From contig NC_004722.1 in NCBI RefSeq assembly GCF_000007825.1, positions 2,830,501 through 2,894,500 of the forward strand: a DNA stretch of 64,000 nucleotides, in the 5' to 3' direction. The notes under the pieces were generated by a model. It was not told the DNA's origin. It saw nothing but the letters and a program-made list of their open reading frames with translations, and ran no database searches. This stretch comes from Bacillus cereus ATCC 14579 (GTDB lineage Bacteria > Bacillota > Bacilli > Bacillales > Bacillaceae_G). This document shows, one piece after another, positions 8,309 through 17,215 of this stretch (the stretch's first letter is position 1; each line of letters starts with the position of its first letter). A program made the position numbers and the translations under genes.

Positions 8309-8486
8309 TATAACGTTAACGTAGCAATATCGTTACCTAATCGTACATTTATATGGAAATCACACCATTTTTGAGTAAGGACACATAAATTTTACTATAA
8401 ATACATATAACAATTTCATCTTTCATGAAAAAAACGTTATAATAAGGTGTAGCCTCTACGATTACGTTATAAAGGAGATTAAAACA

Positions 8487-8807
8487 ATGGCTAAAATTAA
8501 AGTATACCAAGCAAAAGAGGAAAATATGGAAGCAGTAAAAAACATCATTGATGTTGAGGAACAAAACCCAACTGCTGAAAACTTACAAAATCTATACGCA
8601 TGTGTATTAGATACTGAAGATATGGCATTGCCTGAATCATACATTGAAGAAGATATCTTAATTGATTCTATTGAAGTTATGGTTAACGCTTCTCAAAGCA
8701 AAGTAAGAGACTTAGGTGCTTACGATGTAATCGAAGTTCAAAACAAAGGTAAGAAAACACAAATTTTACTATTAGCAGACGAAGAATACGAAATTATCGA
8801 AGGCTAA
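8487..8807 (+). CDS. Conserved-looking acidic small protein of unknown function
   Basis: A 106-residue soluble protein, rich in Glu and Asp, with no Cys near its ends, no signal peptide and no membrane segment. Start ATG 8487 follows AAAGGAG at good spacing, and a strong terminator follows the stop, so the gene is surely real and monocistronic. I do not recognise the family. The C-terminal half alternates hydrophobic and charged residues (IEVQNKGKKTQILLLADEEYEII), suggesting beta strands. Confidence 0.7.
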   Translation: MAKIKVYQAKEENMEAVKNIIDVEEQNPTAENLQNLYACVLDTEDMALPESYIEEDILIDSIEVMVNASQSKVRDLGAYDVIEVQNKGKKTQILLLADEEYEIIEG

Positions 8808-8825
8808 TCTAAATCCGTACATACG

Positions 8826-8859
8826 AAAAAGCTCCTTTCCAATTAGAAAGGAGCTTTTT
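8826..8859. terminator. Bidirectional terminator
   Basis: A perfect 14-bp stem (8826-8839 with 8846-8859) ends in a T5 run on each strand. It separates the converging genes at 8807 and 8862. Confidence 0.95.
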
Positions 8860-8861
8860 CA

Positions 8862-10397
8862 TTACGCTTTTGATGTTTCACTCTTTTTATTCGTTTGTTG
8901 TTTCTTAATTACCATGCGCTCATTTCCCATAAAGAAAATAAATATGAATGCTAATCCAGCTGGTACCAATGCCCACATGAATGTTTGAACAATTGAACTA
9001 GAAAGAGCGTCAATAATCTTATCTAATATTTGCGGAGGGATTTGAGATCTTGCCGATTCTGATAGAATAGCTCTTGAATCCCCTAAAGCGTTTGTATTCA
9101 TTCCCCCGCTCATCCCTTTAAATGCTTCTTCTAATTGATCTTGGAAACCTGTTCTTTGGATCATTCCGAAGATTGTAATGCCTAGTGTCATTCCTAACGA
9201 ACGAATGAAGTTACTCGTTGAAGTCGCAGACCCGCGCTGTTCCATACCGAAGTTGTGAATAGCTGCCATACTTAGTACAGAGAATGAGAAACCGACTCCA
9301 AATCCGATAATAATCATATAAACTGTTAATAATACACGACTTGTTTCTGGTGTTAACGTGCTTAATAAGAATAGTCCAATTAGCATAATAACCGCAGAAA
9401 TAATCATAATGTTTCGGTAGCTAAGTTTAGTTGTTAAAAATCCGCCTAACTGCGCTGTTACGACTGATCCTAACATCATCGGTAAAAGTAATAATCCTGA
9501 GTTTGTTGCGGTACCACCGTATACACCTTGAATAAATAACGGAATGTACACAGTTGCTGACATAAATGCAGCACCGTAACATAAAGCAATAATTGTACTC
9601 ATTCCGAATAAGCGCTGCTTAAACATCTCAAATGAAATAATTGGTTCTTCTACTTTTCGTTCAATAAAAATGAATGCGATGATTAAAATAGCGAATCCAC
9701 CAAATAAGCTTAAAATAAAGCTAGAATCCCAATCATATTTTTGTCCGCCTAGTTCAAGCGCAAACATTAAAGAAACTACTGCACCAACTAAAGTAATTGC
9801 ACCAAACCAATCAATCTTTTGCTTCCTATGAACGCGTGATTCTTTATAAAAGAATGTAATAAAAATAAGTGCTAAAATGCCAAGTGGTAAGTTAATATAA
9901 AATACCCAGTGCCAGCTAATGTAGTCGGTAATATATGCGCCAAGTAATGGCCCGAAAATACTAGATAATCCAAATACCGCTCCGAATAAACCACCCATTT
10001 TCCCGCGTTTTTCAGGTGGGAAAATATCAAAAACGATAGTAAACGCGATTGGCACTAATGCCCCGCCGCCAATACCTTGAATGGCACGATAAATACCTAA
10101 CTGTGTAATATTTTCAGCAGTACCACAAAGTGCCGAACCAATCATAAAGACAATTAAACCGAAAATAAAGAATCTCTTTCTACCATACATATCTGATAGC
10201 TTACCGAAAATCGGCATGCCTGCCATTTCTGCGACCATATAGGCAGAAACGACCCATACAAAGTTTTCGAGGCCTCCTAAGTCACCAACGATTGTTCCCA
10301 TCGCCGTTACGACAATGGTATTATCCATCGATGCCATTAAAATACCTAGCAATAAGCCCACCACAACAAAGCCGAGCTTATTATTCTTCTCAACCAT
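8862..10397 (-). CDS. MFS drug transporter, DHA2 family (EmrB/QacA type, 14 TMS)
   Basis: A 511-residue membrane exporter that pumps drugs out with proton antiport. It has the DHA2 signatures: LLLGILMASMDNTIVVTA in TMS1 (residues 14-31), GKLSDMYGRKR in loop 2-3 (near 66-76), the RAIQGIGGGALVP motif near 105-117, and motif C (GAVFGLSSIFGPLLGA) in TMS5. It is the last gene of the yhbD-yhbE-yhbF operon, beginning only 24 bp after yhbF. The substrate is unknown; in B. subtilis an EmrB-like gene (yhcA) lies in the same neighbourhood. Confidence 0.9.
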   Translation of the reverse strand: MVEKNNKLGFVVVGLLLGILMASMDNTIVVTAMGTIVGDLGGLENFVWVVSAYMVAEMAGMPIFGKLSDMYGRKRFFIFGLIVFMIGSALCGTAENITQLGIYRAIQGIGGGALVPIAFTIVFDIFPPEKRGKMGGLFGAVFGLSSIFGPLLGAYITDYISWHWVFYINLPLGILALIFITFFYKESRVHRKQKIDWFGAITLVGAVVSLMFALELGGQKYDWDSSFILSLFGGFAILIIAFIFIERKVEEPIISFEMFKQRLFGMSTIIALCYGAAFMSATVYIPLFIQGVYGGTATNSGLLLLPMMLGSVVTAQLGGFLTTKLSYRNIMIISAVIMLIGLFLLSTLTPETSRVLLTVYMIIIGFGVGFSFSVLSMAAIHNFGMEQRGSATSTSNFIRSLGMTLGITIFGMIQRTGFQDQLEEAFKGMSGGMNTNALGDSRAILSESARSQIPPQILDKIIDALSSSIVQTFMWALVPAGLAFIFIFFMGNERMVIKKQQTNKKSETSKA

Positions 10398-10421
10398 ATC
10401 TCTTGCTCTCCCTCATACTAC

Positions 10422-11129
10422 TTATATTTGTTTATGTTCTTTTACGACTGCATTACCTTTTTGATTAAAACTAGTATGATATTCTACAACACTAATTTCA
10501 CATCCAGGACCAATTGTGACGTTGTTGCCTCTTACAACTTCAGCAATCGTATGTTCTAAATAGATATCATCTCCTTCAACAATCGAAGTTTGGAGGTTTC
10601 CAGCATGACTAGTAAAAGGAATAAATCTCGCTTTTTTACGAACAGTAATCTTTTTACCACCAATTTCTCTTACCTTACTGCCTTCATAACGAAGTGAGAT
10701 TTGAATATTTTCAGCATTAAGTAATCCATCACTTTCAAGACCACCAGTTAATGATAAATCTTCTACTTCAATATCTCCTTTTACATTTAAAGCACCTTTT
10801 ACATCTACGAAATCACCTGAAAACTTTCCTGCAATATCTATCATACCTCTAACTTTTGTTTTTTCAATATGAGCATCACCATGAATTTGTGTATTACCAT
10901 ATACTTTTACATATTCCGCATCTACATTTCCTTGTACTTCGTTATCTCCATATACGACATAATTTTTCACTTTCACATTACCGCGTACATCACTCGTTCC
11001 GTACGTTTTAAACTCATTGCAACTCATATCATTCGTAATTGTTCCTTCACCGCGAATCTTCACTTTATTATAATCTCCGCCTGCTGAATTACCAGAACCA
11101 TTTACTGTGAGACTATGTGGATGTTCCAT
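10422..11129 (-). CDS. yhbF: Bactofilin family polymer-forming protein (YhbF-like)
   Basis: The protein has 235 residues. It is dominated by short repeats of alternating Gly, Val and charged residues (VRGNVKVKNYVVYGDNEVQGNV and similar) that form the right-handed beta-helix of bactofilins (DUF583), and it ends with a RGNNVTIGPGCEI segment shared with its neighbour. In B. subtilis the YhbE/YhbF pair (BacE/BacF) assembles at the membrane and has been linked to flagellar assembly; I infer the same family here. Third gene of the operon, 18 bp after yhbE. Confidence 0.88.
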   Translation of the reverse strand: MEHPHSLTVNGSGNSAGGDYNKVKIRGEGTITNDMSCNEFKTYGTSDVRGNVKVKNYVVYGDNEVQGNVDAEYVKVYGNTQIHGDAHIEKTKVRGMIDIAGKFSGDFVDVKGALNVKGDIEVEDLSLTGGLESDGLLNAENIQISLRYEGSKVREIGGKKITVRKKARFIPFTSHAGNLQTSIVEGDDIYLEHTIAEVVRGNNVTIGPGCEISVVEYHTSFNQKGNAVVKEHKQI

Positions 11130-11147
11130 ATTGATTTCTCCCTTCCG

Positions 11148-11858
11148 TTAAACTTGCTTAATTTCTTTTACATTTGCATTTTTATCAACAGTAAGAACAC
11201 CGGTATATTCAATCAGTTCAATCTCACAGTTTGCTCCTACTGTAACATTGTTTCCTCTTACCGTTCTTATGTGAGCATAATCAATATCGATATTGTCACC
11301 TTCTAATAGTTCAGCTTCTAACTGCAAGCCAAATACTGTTTTAAATAGCCTACTAAATGTACCTGATCTATGTCTTACTTTAATCGTTTGACCACCAATT
11401 TCTTTCGCTCGACATGTACCGTGAATATTTATATTAATTTCATCTGCGCTTAATAAACCACCGATTGTAAATTGTCCTTCTGAAGAAAAAGTATCCACTT
11501 CACAATTACCGTCAATTGTAGCTTGACCATTGACTTTAAATTCTTCACCAGTGACATTTCCACCTATCGTACCTTTTCCTGCAATTTTCAAACTGTTTGC
11601 TTTTACATTTTGCGTAATTGTTGCTTTTCCATCAATTCGCATCGTTTCAGCATGAACTGTGCCATCAACTTTACCAGATCCGCTAATTCGTGCACTGCTA
11701 CTTTTCAAATCGCCAGTAACTGCACCGTAACCGTTACATTCAAATTGCTCACATTCAACATTTCCATTCACAGTTCCTTTTCCGTTTAATTGCACTTTAT
11801 GAAACTCGCCACCATTCGATGAACCGTAACCATTTATAATCAAATTATCTGTACGCAT
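11148..11858 (-). CDS. yhbE: Bactofilin family polymer-forming protein (YhbE-like)
   Basis: A 236-residue paralogue of the next gene with the same plan: an N-terminal NLIINGYGSSNGGEFHKVQL segment, many beta-helix turns (GKGTVNGNVECEQF-type), then IGGLLSADEI and RGNNVTVGANCEI near the end. Start ATG 11858 follows GGAGGAG. Bactofilins polymerise without nucleotide into membrane-associated filaments. Order and pairing match B. subtilis yhbD-yhbE-yhbF. Confidence 0.88.
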   Translation of the reverse strand: MRTDNLIINGYGSSNGGEFHKVQLNGKGTVNGNVECEQFECNGYGAVTGDLKSSSARISGSGKVDGTVHAETMRIDGKATITQNVKANSLKIAGKGTIGGNVTGEEFKVNGQATIDGNCEVDTFSSEGQFTIGGLLSADEININIHGTCRAKEIGGQTIKVRHRSGTFSRLFKTVFGLQLEAELLEGDNIDIDYAHIRTVRGNNVTVGANCEIELIEYTGVLTVDKNANVKEIKQV

Positions 11859-11871
11859 ACTTTCTCCTCCA

Positions 11872-12495
11872 CTACAACAATTTAGTTTTTAATGCTTCGG
11901 TATATTTCATAATCGCTTCGCGTAAAACGATTTTGGTGCCTTTTTCAAAAATTAAATCGCCCACGTTTGAAACTAATAAACATGTAGAAATACCTAACTT
12001 TCGGACAATGATTAAGTCACAAGTTTTATGTTTCATTGCTTCATAATTTTCACGTAAAACTTGCAAGACCATTTTTCCTTCTTCTAAACTAATCTCTCCT
12101 GATTGTAGTAATTCTTCTAACATGTACACATAAAGAATGTCTACAAATTGAAACTCTGCTGTTTTATTCGTTTGTTCTATGAAAAATTGTAAAACTGGTT
12201 CTGATGCAATCCCCTTGCGTAAAATCTCTTCCTTTGTTAAAAGAATTTCTCTCACACTCGGTGAAAACATGTTCGCTAGTTCATCAAGTGATAAATCCTC
12301 TTTCATCGTTTGGATTTTATCGATACGCTCTAATATCTTTTCTTTCGGAAAAAATGTCTCTTGACCTGTAAACGTTGATTTTCGTACAAACCAATCTTCC
12401 GGAATTAAATTTTTTCTTTTCCACCTATATAACTGTCCGTATGAAATACCAGTTAGTTCTAATAAATCTTTTTTTGAAATTAAATCTGTACTCAA
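11872..12495 (-). CDS. yhbD: YhbD-like protein (DUF4004, MerR-type HTH)
   Basis: A 207-residue protein from TTG 12495, chosen because AAGGAG lies ten bases upstream; the frame extends back to a second TTG at 12522 without a ribosome site. The N-terminus (ISKKDLLELTGISYGQLYRWKRKNLIPEDWF) is a MerR-like winged helix, and the rest is the DUF4004 region with a FSPSVREILLTKEEIL segment. It heads the yhbDEF-MFS operon and may regulate it. A perfect palindrome lies 29 bp upstream of the start. Confidence 0.8.
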   Translation of the reverse strand: MSTDLISKKDLLELTGISYGQLYRWKRKNLIPEDWFVRKSTFTGQETFFPKEKILERIDKIQTMKEDLSLDELANMFSPSVREILLTKEEILRKGIASEPVLQFFIEQTNKTAEFQFVDILYVYMLEELLQSGEISLEEGKMVLQVLRENYEAMKHKTCDLIIVRKLGISTCLLVSNVGDLIFEKGTKIVLREAIMKYTEALKTKLL

Positions 12496-12523
12496 CTGTA
12501 TAACACTCCTTCCTGATAACAAT

Positions 12524-12541
12524 GTAACATAACACTGTTAC
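12524..12541. promoter_or_regulatory. Palindromic operator candidate upstream of yhbD
   Basis: GTAACA, six bases, then TGTTAC forms a perfect dyad, with a further GTAACAATGT half-like copy near 12570. The position just upstream of the ribosome site suits a repressor or MerR-type site, perhaps for YhbD itself. Inference only. Confidence 0.45.
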
Positions 12542-12608
12542 GCTGTAAATAGACTTTTATCACAAGTAGCGTAACAATGTGTAAAACAAACCTATTCTCA
12601 CATACAAA

Positions 12609-12648
12609 AAGGCTCTTACACATCTTATGAAAATGTGCAAAAGCCCTT
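12609..12648 (-). terminator. Terminator of the SgrR-like gene
   Basis: An interrupted stem (AAGGGCT...CACAT / ATGTG...AGCCTT) precedes TTTTTG on the minus strand, six bases beyond the stop at 12654. Confidence 0.7.
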
Positions 12649-12653
12649 ATATA

Positions 12654-14393
12654 TCAAGATTTAAACCAAATATTATAAAAATCAATCCAACCTTGTGAAT
12701 TAATCATTATATTTTGAACTTTTTCATGTGTACTTACCTCTTGTTTATTACGATATAAAGGAATAATATGAATTTGACGTAACAAAGTATCCTCGATATC
12801 GCGTAACAGTGTAACTCTTTTCTCTAATTCTTCTTGTCTAAAATAAGGAGACAACTTTTCATGAAAGTCCATGCTGCTTTGTCCATGAATAAAACTATTT
12901 TTTGTAAGAAACATATATAATAAACTATCTTCTATTCGTTCACTTATTGTGGCACTATCATGCATCATATCGGCCTTTTGTATCGTACTTACTTCCAATA
13001 GCTCTTCTATCTCAAGAAAATTATTTTCTACACGAATCCCGTACTTCGCACACTCTTTTTGTATCCATTGTGCATCTTCAACATGATCTCGTCCTGTAAA
13101 TGTGTAGAGTTGTAGCACTTCACTATGATAAGTACTCCTTTTAATTAAACTTTCGATATCTTCGTCAATATCTACTATGCTTTCATTTGCTAATATTAGT
13201 TTCTTTGCCACTTCTCCACGTTCTCCGCCGAGTTCTTGAACGATTGTATAACCATGAATGATTTGATATAACGCTTTCCGAAATAACGCATCTTGCATTG
13301 GTCCTTCTTTCGTAAGATTACATGTTATATATGTCACGTTCGACTCAAGCCGGGACAATTCTTTATTATGTTTTTCTTTATCTTTATACTGCGCCTTTAC
13401 TAAAACATCGTATGTACTTACACCTTGTTCTACATTCCACAACTCAATACGATCTAAAAAAGGTCTTTCACGAAAATATAAAGGATGTCCTTCTAAAATG
13501 AACAGATTTTCATTACTTTTATATAATTGAAAAGGCCCTGTTCCAATTAACCCTCCTGCTTCATCTTCATTCACGATAGAACACTGTTCTGCACTTAGCA
13601 TATGTAAAAACATTCGATTTTCCGTATGTAATTGAATTTCGAAAACGTAGTCATCCACTGAACGGATATTTTCAACGTGTTGTAACATCCATGCGTGTGC
13701 ATTATTTTCCAGCTTCATAAATCGATTCAACGAGTATATAACATCATGTGCAGTAAGTTGTTTTCCATTATGAAAGTGAACTCCTTTTCGTAAGTAAAAC
13801 GTCCATATTTTTTCAGCGTCATTATATTCCCAGTGAAATGCAAGTCTTGGCTCTATAATGTTTGTATTACCGTCTACATACACGAGTGTGTCGAATATAT
13901 GTTTTACCATATGGCATTCCGAACGCATTGTAGCGTATACAGGATCTAATGTGATATCTAAATTCATTTGTACTTGCAACCGGAGTACATCTCTTCTCCC
14001 TTCAGATGTCATTTCAACCTTATGACCAAATATTGAATCCACCCAGGAGTGATATTCTCCCTTTACCGATGGAAAATGTGAGCTATAGCGTTCCACAAAT
14101 ATGCTTCCGCTTTTCACATCCCCTTTTTTCGTTATTTCTTTTCCTCTATCTAAAATTAAAGACATCGGGTGCTTTTGAAATATTAACTTAGAACGATTTC
14201 CTCTGCCGCGACCTGGAAACCACTTAATCCAATTTAACTCATCTAATTTTTTTATAATTAATTTACTATTACGCTCTGTACAAAATAGTGTTCTAGATAT
14301 ATTTTGCACTGTTACTTCCAATCGTTCTCCCTCTTTTTTCCCTTTTCCATAAGCAATCCATAGTTCAATGTATTGATCTAAAATAAACATCAT
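12654..14393 (-). CDS. SgrR-type transcriptional regulator with solute-binding domain
   Basis: The protein has 579 residues. The N-terminal 110 residues hold a winged helix (VTVQNISRTLFCTERNSKLIIKKLDELNWIKW), as in SgrR_N. The remainder is an SBP_bac_5-like periplasmic-binding fold (TLDPVYATMRSECHMVKHIFDTLVY near 135-160, WTFYLRKGVHFHNGKQLTAHDVIYSLNRF near 197-225), used in this family as a ligand sensor inside the cell. It lacks a signal peptide, so it is not a transport protein. It is divergent from an MFS transporter with the two starts about 100 bp apart, so that transporter is its likely target. The inducer is unknown. Confidence 0.85.
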   Translation of the reverse strand: MMFILDQYIELWIAYGKGKKEGERLEVTVQNISRTLFCTERNSKLIIKKLDELNWIKWFPGRGRGNRSKLIFQKHPMSLILDRGKEITKKGDVKSGSIFVERYSSHFPSVKGEYHSWVDSIFGHKVEMTSEGRRDVLRLQVQMNLDITLDPVYATMRSECHMVKHIFDTLVYVDGNTNIIEPRLAFHWEYNDAEKIWTFYLRKGVHFHNGKQLTAHDVIYSLNRFMKLENNAHAWMLQHVENIRSVDDYVFEIQLHTENRMFLHMLSAEQCSIVNEDEAGGLIGTGPFQLYKSNENLFILEGHPLYFRERPFLDRIELWNVEQGVSTYDVLVKAQYKDKEKHNKELSRLESNVTYITCNLTKEGPMQDALFRKALYQIIHGYTIVQELGGERGEVAKKLILANESIVDIDEDIESLIKRSTYHSEVLQLYTFTGRDHVEDAQWIQKECAKYGIRVENNFLEIEELLEVSTIQKADMMHDSATISERIEDSLLYMFLTKNSFIHGQSSMDFHEKLSPYFRQEELEKRVTLLRDIEDTLLRQIHIIPLYRNKQEVSTHEKVQNIMINSQGWIDFYNIWFKS

Positions 14394-14491
14394 ACTCCCC
14401 CTAAAAGGTGAAAAATACTCCCTATTGTTTCTACCCTTTTTCCAACTCTCCTTTCATCTTATCATTTCAATATAGAAAGGAGGAATTAATA

Positions 14492-15706
14492 TTGAATTAT
14501 CTCTTACTTCGTTACAATAAACCTATTTTCATTAGACTGTGCGGTGAATTATTAACCCGAACGACTGAATCTATGTTAGCTCTCATTATGATTATTTACG
14601 TCAATAAAATGTTAAACGGCAATGTAATAATAACTATGCTGATTTTCGGACTGCAGCCACTTTCAGACATTTTATTTACACTTATTGCTGGAGGAATTAC
14701 TGATAAATATGGCCGAAAAAAGATTATGTTACTCGGATTATTACTACAAGGTGTTGCAATCGGTAGTTTCGTTTTCGCTCAATCCGTTTTTATATTTGCA
14801 CTGTTATATGTTATTAATGGTATTGGCCGTTCCTTATACATTCCAGCTCAGCGTGCACAAATTGCTGATTTAACAAAACAAGAGCAGCAAGCAGAGATTT
14901 TTGCTCTCCTACAAACGATGGGAGCAATCGGATCCGTAGTCGGCCCTTTAATCGGTGCAAGTTTTTATAATACTCACCCAGAATATTTATTTATCGTGCA
15001 AAGTGTAACTCTTACGATATATGCTGTTGTTGTTTGGACCCAGCTCCCAGAAACTGTTCCACCTATAAGTAAGTCGAAACAAACAGTTGAGGCAAGTTCA
15101 CCAAAGCAATTTGTTTTTAAACATTACGCCATATTCGGTCTTATGGTTTCTACACTTCCTATTAGCTTTTTTTATGCACAAACTGAGACGAATTATCGTA
15201 TTTTTGCAGAACATGTATTTCCTAATCTCGTATTCATACTCGCATTTATTTCAACATGCAAAGCCATTTTGGAAATCATTCTACAAATCTTCCTCGTAAA
15301 ATGGTCTGAACGATTTTCTATGGCGAAAATCATCCTTATTTCTTACGCCTGCTATACAATAGCTGCAGTTGGCTTTAGTTATTCAACGACGATATTGTCG
15401 TTATTCTTCACCTTACTCTTTTTAGTCATTGGAGAAAGTATTGCTCTAAACCATTTATTACGATTCGTTTCAGAAATTGCACCTCATGATAAACGTGGTT
15501 TATATTTTTCAATTTACGGTATACACTGGGATATATCTCGAACGTGTGGACCAGTTATTGGCGCAGTTATATTAAGTAAGTTAAATGGAAGTATGCTGTT
15601 TTATATTTGTGCTAGCTTCTTATTAGTTGGAGGTATTGTTCAAGCGCTATTTGTTCAAAGTTTGGAACGTAAAAAAATCGTGAACCATCCTACACATAAT
15701 TTATAG
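14492..15706 (+). CDS. MFS transporter, partner of the SgrR-like regulator
   Basis: A 404-residue, 12-TMS major facilitator. Start TTG 14492 is chosen for the AAAGGAGG eight bases upstream; the frame begins earlier at GTG 14408 without a site. Motif A of MFS (GGITDKYGRKKIMLLG) lies near residues 66-81, and motif C-like Gly/Pro residues (GSVVGPLIGASF) near 146-157. SgrR genes often sit beside sugar or drug effluxers such as SetA; efflux is therefore plausible, but the substrate cannot be read. Confidence 0.85.
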   Translation: MNYLLLRYNKPIFIRLCGELLTRTTESMLALIMIIYVNKMLNGNVIITMLIFGLQPLSDILFTLIAGGITDKYGRKKIMLLGLLLQGVAIGSFVFAQSVFIFALLYVINGIGRSLYIPAQRAQIADLTKQEQQAEIFALLQTMGAIGSVVGPLIGASFYNTHPEYLFIVQSVTLTIYAVVVWTQLPETVPPISKSKQTVEASSPKQFVFKHYAIFGLMVSTLPISFFYAQTETNYRIFAEHVFPNLVFILAFISTCKAILEIILQIFLVKWSERFSMAKIILISYACYTIAAVGFSYSTTILSLFFTLLFLVIGESIALNHLLRFVSEIAPHDKRGLYFSIYGIHWDISRTCGPVIGAVILSKLNGSMLFYICASFLLVGGIVQALFVQSLERKKIVNHPTHNL

Positions 15707-15825
15707 GTTACTACTTTTTCAGTAGATCAACATTTCTTATTGGATAAATGCTAAAAAATAAAAGTGAAGTATTTCGCATATGAAAGTATGTTTTATATGA
15801 CAGGAGACATTCCTTGTTTACAACT

Positions 15826-15860
15826 AAAAACACCTCACTTCAAGAAAGTGAGGTGTTTTT
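15826..15860. terminator. Bidirectional terminator
   Basis: A perfect 15-bp stem (15826-15840 with 15846-15860) with A/T tracts at both ends, placed between the converging MFS and YjgB-like genes. Confidence 0.9.
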
Positions 15861-15876
15861 GAAATCACTTAATTTC

Positions 15877-16548
15877 TTATCCTGCCATTTTATTAATACT
15901 ATCCTCTGGCGAAAATACGGAAATATGATCGACCTTACCAGTCGATTTTGGAATGACAAATTTCAATTCATACTGGTTATTTACTTTGTATACATATATT
16001 TTATCTTCACCATTCTCTTTAACTGAAGATGGTTTTCCTAATGCTTTTTCAATTTCTTGTAATGTAATCAATTTTAGTTCCGCATGATATGAGCGTACAT
16101 CAAAAACTTGTGACCCTTTATTAAATCCGAAAACAACATTTTTATTTGTAAAAGTTGCGTACATTCCATTCCCTGTATATTCGGTTTTATTTGCTTTCCC
16201 CCACGCTTTTTCAATTTCTTCAATATCCCCTGTATGGGCTCCAAATGGCACATTAGGTACCTTTCCTTCTTTTGCTAGTTCAAACAAATCTTTAACGTGG
16301 TTAATTGATTTTTGATTAAGTATTCTATCTTTCGAATCTTGCTCAGCTGATGGTTTTGTTGTTTTTTCATTACTTGGTTTTGCTTCAAGATTTTTCTTTT
16401 CTTCTGAAGAATTACTTTGTTCATTTTTATGATTTTCCGAGGCTGGATTTGCTTCCTTTTTTTCGTCTGTCCCTTTACATGCTGCTAATGCAAATGTGCA
16501 TGTAAAAGCAAGAAATAACATAACTATTTTGAAATATACTTTCATCAT
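15877..16548 (-). CDS. YjgB-like lipoprotein (DUF4309)
   Basis: The protein has 223 residues with a type II signal peptide: a positively charged start, hydrophobic core and lipobox LAAC with Cys near residue 24. A Ser/Glu/Lys-rich linker (25-75) leads to the DUF4309 domain (FELAKEGKVPNVPFGAHTGDIEEIEKAWGK onward), which has two similar halves. It should be anchored on the outer face of the membrane. Function unknown. Probably monocistronic. Confidence 0.85.
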   Translation of the reverse strand: MMKVYFKIVMLFLAFTCTFALAACKGTDEKKEANPASENHKNEQSNSSEEKKNLEAKPSNEKTTKPSAEQDSKDRILNQKSINHVKDLFELAKEGKVPNVPFGAHTGDIEEIEKAWGKANKTEYTGNGMYATFTNKNVVFGFNKGSQVFDVRSYHAELKLITLQEIEKALGKPSSVKENGEDKIYVYKVNNQYELKFVIPKSTGKVDHISVFSPEDSINKMAG

Positions 16549-16606
16549 TTTTACCCCCTATTGTATTTTATTCATTTCGATAATCAACCGGATGCGAAGT
16601 ATAGTA

Positions 16607-16681
16607 TTAATTAAGGACTTCTAATTCTAAATCGTCACTTTCCCATAATTTAAAAAAACTTGGAATTATATTGTTAATCAT
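16607..16681 (-). CDS. Small ORF, 24 residues, good ribosome site
   Basis: ATG 16681 lies nine bases after AGAAGGAG and opens a 24-codon frame (begins MINNIIPSFFKLWE, ends LEVLN). An in-frame ATG at 16690 lies too close to the ribosome site. The peptide is amphipathic, with a hydrophobic N-terminal half and an acidic C-terminal half. No family recognised. It lies in a 735-bp gap together with a second small frame of the same orientation. Confidence 0.4.
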   Translation of the reverse strand: MINNIIPSFFKLWESDDLELEVLN

Positions 16682-16781
16682 CGTATTCATCTCCTTCTTT
16701 AAACCTTCTCTTCTCGATGATAATATCCTCTATCTATAACTTAAAACATGCTGTCACAACAGCTCCTTGAAACAAAAAAAA

Positions 16782-16811
16782 CAGTAGGAAGGGATTACTC
16801 TTTTCCTACTG
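16782..16811 (-). terminator. Terminator after the 48-residue small ORF
   Basis: CAGTAGGAA pairs with TTCCTACTG and is followed by T8 on the minus strand. It shows that a leftward transcript exists in this gap. Confidence 0.8.
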
Positions 16812-16823
16812 GTTGAAATGAAA

Positions 16824-16970
16824 TTAAACGGTAAATCTTAGCTTCTTAAAAAATGTAGCGATAGTGTTTTTTACTGTTTCAAAATTATAAGCAAACGTGT
16901 TATCTCCACTTAATGATGAAATACATGTTAAACCTGCAGCTTTAATAAAAGCTTTTACATCTACAAGCAT
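16824..16970 (-). CDS. Small protein, 48 residues, unknown
   Basis: ATG 16970 follows TTGGAGG at seven bases and opens a 48-codon frame ending at 16824, 12 bp before a strong terminator. The peptide starts MLVDVKAFIKAAGLTCISS and ends FFKKLRFTV: a possible N-terminal helix, a single Cys and a basic end. Ribosome site, length and terminator together make a real gene likely. I do not recognise the family. Confidence 0.6.
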   Translation of the reverse strand: MLVDVKAFIKAAGLTCISSLSGDNTFAYNFETVKNTIATFFKKLRFTV

Positions 16971-17065
16971 AGAATTAGCCTCCAAGAATTTAATTACAAT
17001 CATTATAACAGGTGTTTTACGACGCTAACATGAAAGTAATAAATAAATTTCTATTATTAATTTAT

Positions 17066-17215
17066 CCCGCTATTTGCTGGGCAGTAAGATCCCCACCTCA
17101 AAATTCAGCGGAAACAAAGAAGTTAGGTGGGGGCCCTGCTGCCCGTAAAAGCTAAATTGGTGAGGGCTGATAATCAGTGGGAATGAACAAAACCCCCACT
17201 GATTAAAATTTCACC
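17066..17215 (+). repeat. bcr1-type Bacillus cereus repeat element
   Basis: A 150-bp non-coding element opens with CCCGCTATTTGCTGGGCAG and ends with CCCCACTGATTAAAATTTCAC, as I recall for bcr1, a repeat specific to the B. cereus group with mobile features. Internal pairs of inverted repeats (GGGCAG...CTGCCC with CCCCACCT...AGGTGGGG; AATCAGTGGG...CCCACTGATT) allow an elaborate fold. TTAT on both sides (17062-17065, 17216-17219) looks like a target duplication. It lies outside genes. Confidence 0.8.

Noticed and set aside
8349..8644. Two minus-strand frames opposite the gene at 8487
   Set aside because: They are antisense to a gene with strong translation signals and lack ribosome sites.
9000..10400. 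emrA-type partner for the DHA2 exporter
   Set aside because: No membrane-fusion gene is present; Gram-positive DHA2 pumps usually work alone.
10869..11789. Plus-strand frames across the bactofilin genes
   Set aside because: They arise from the regular repeats read in antisense.
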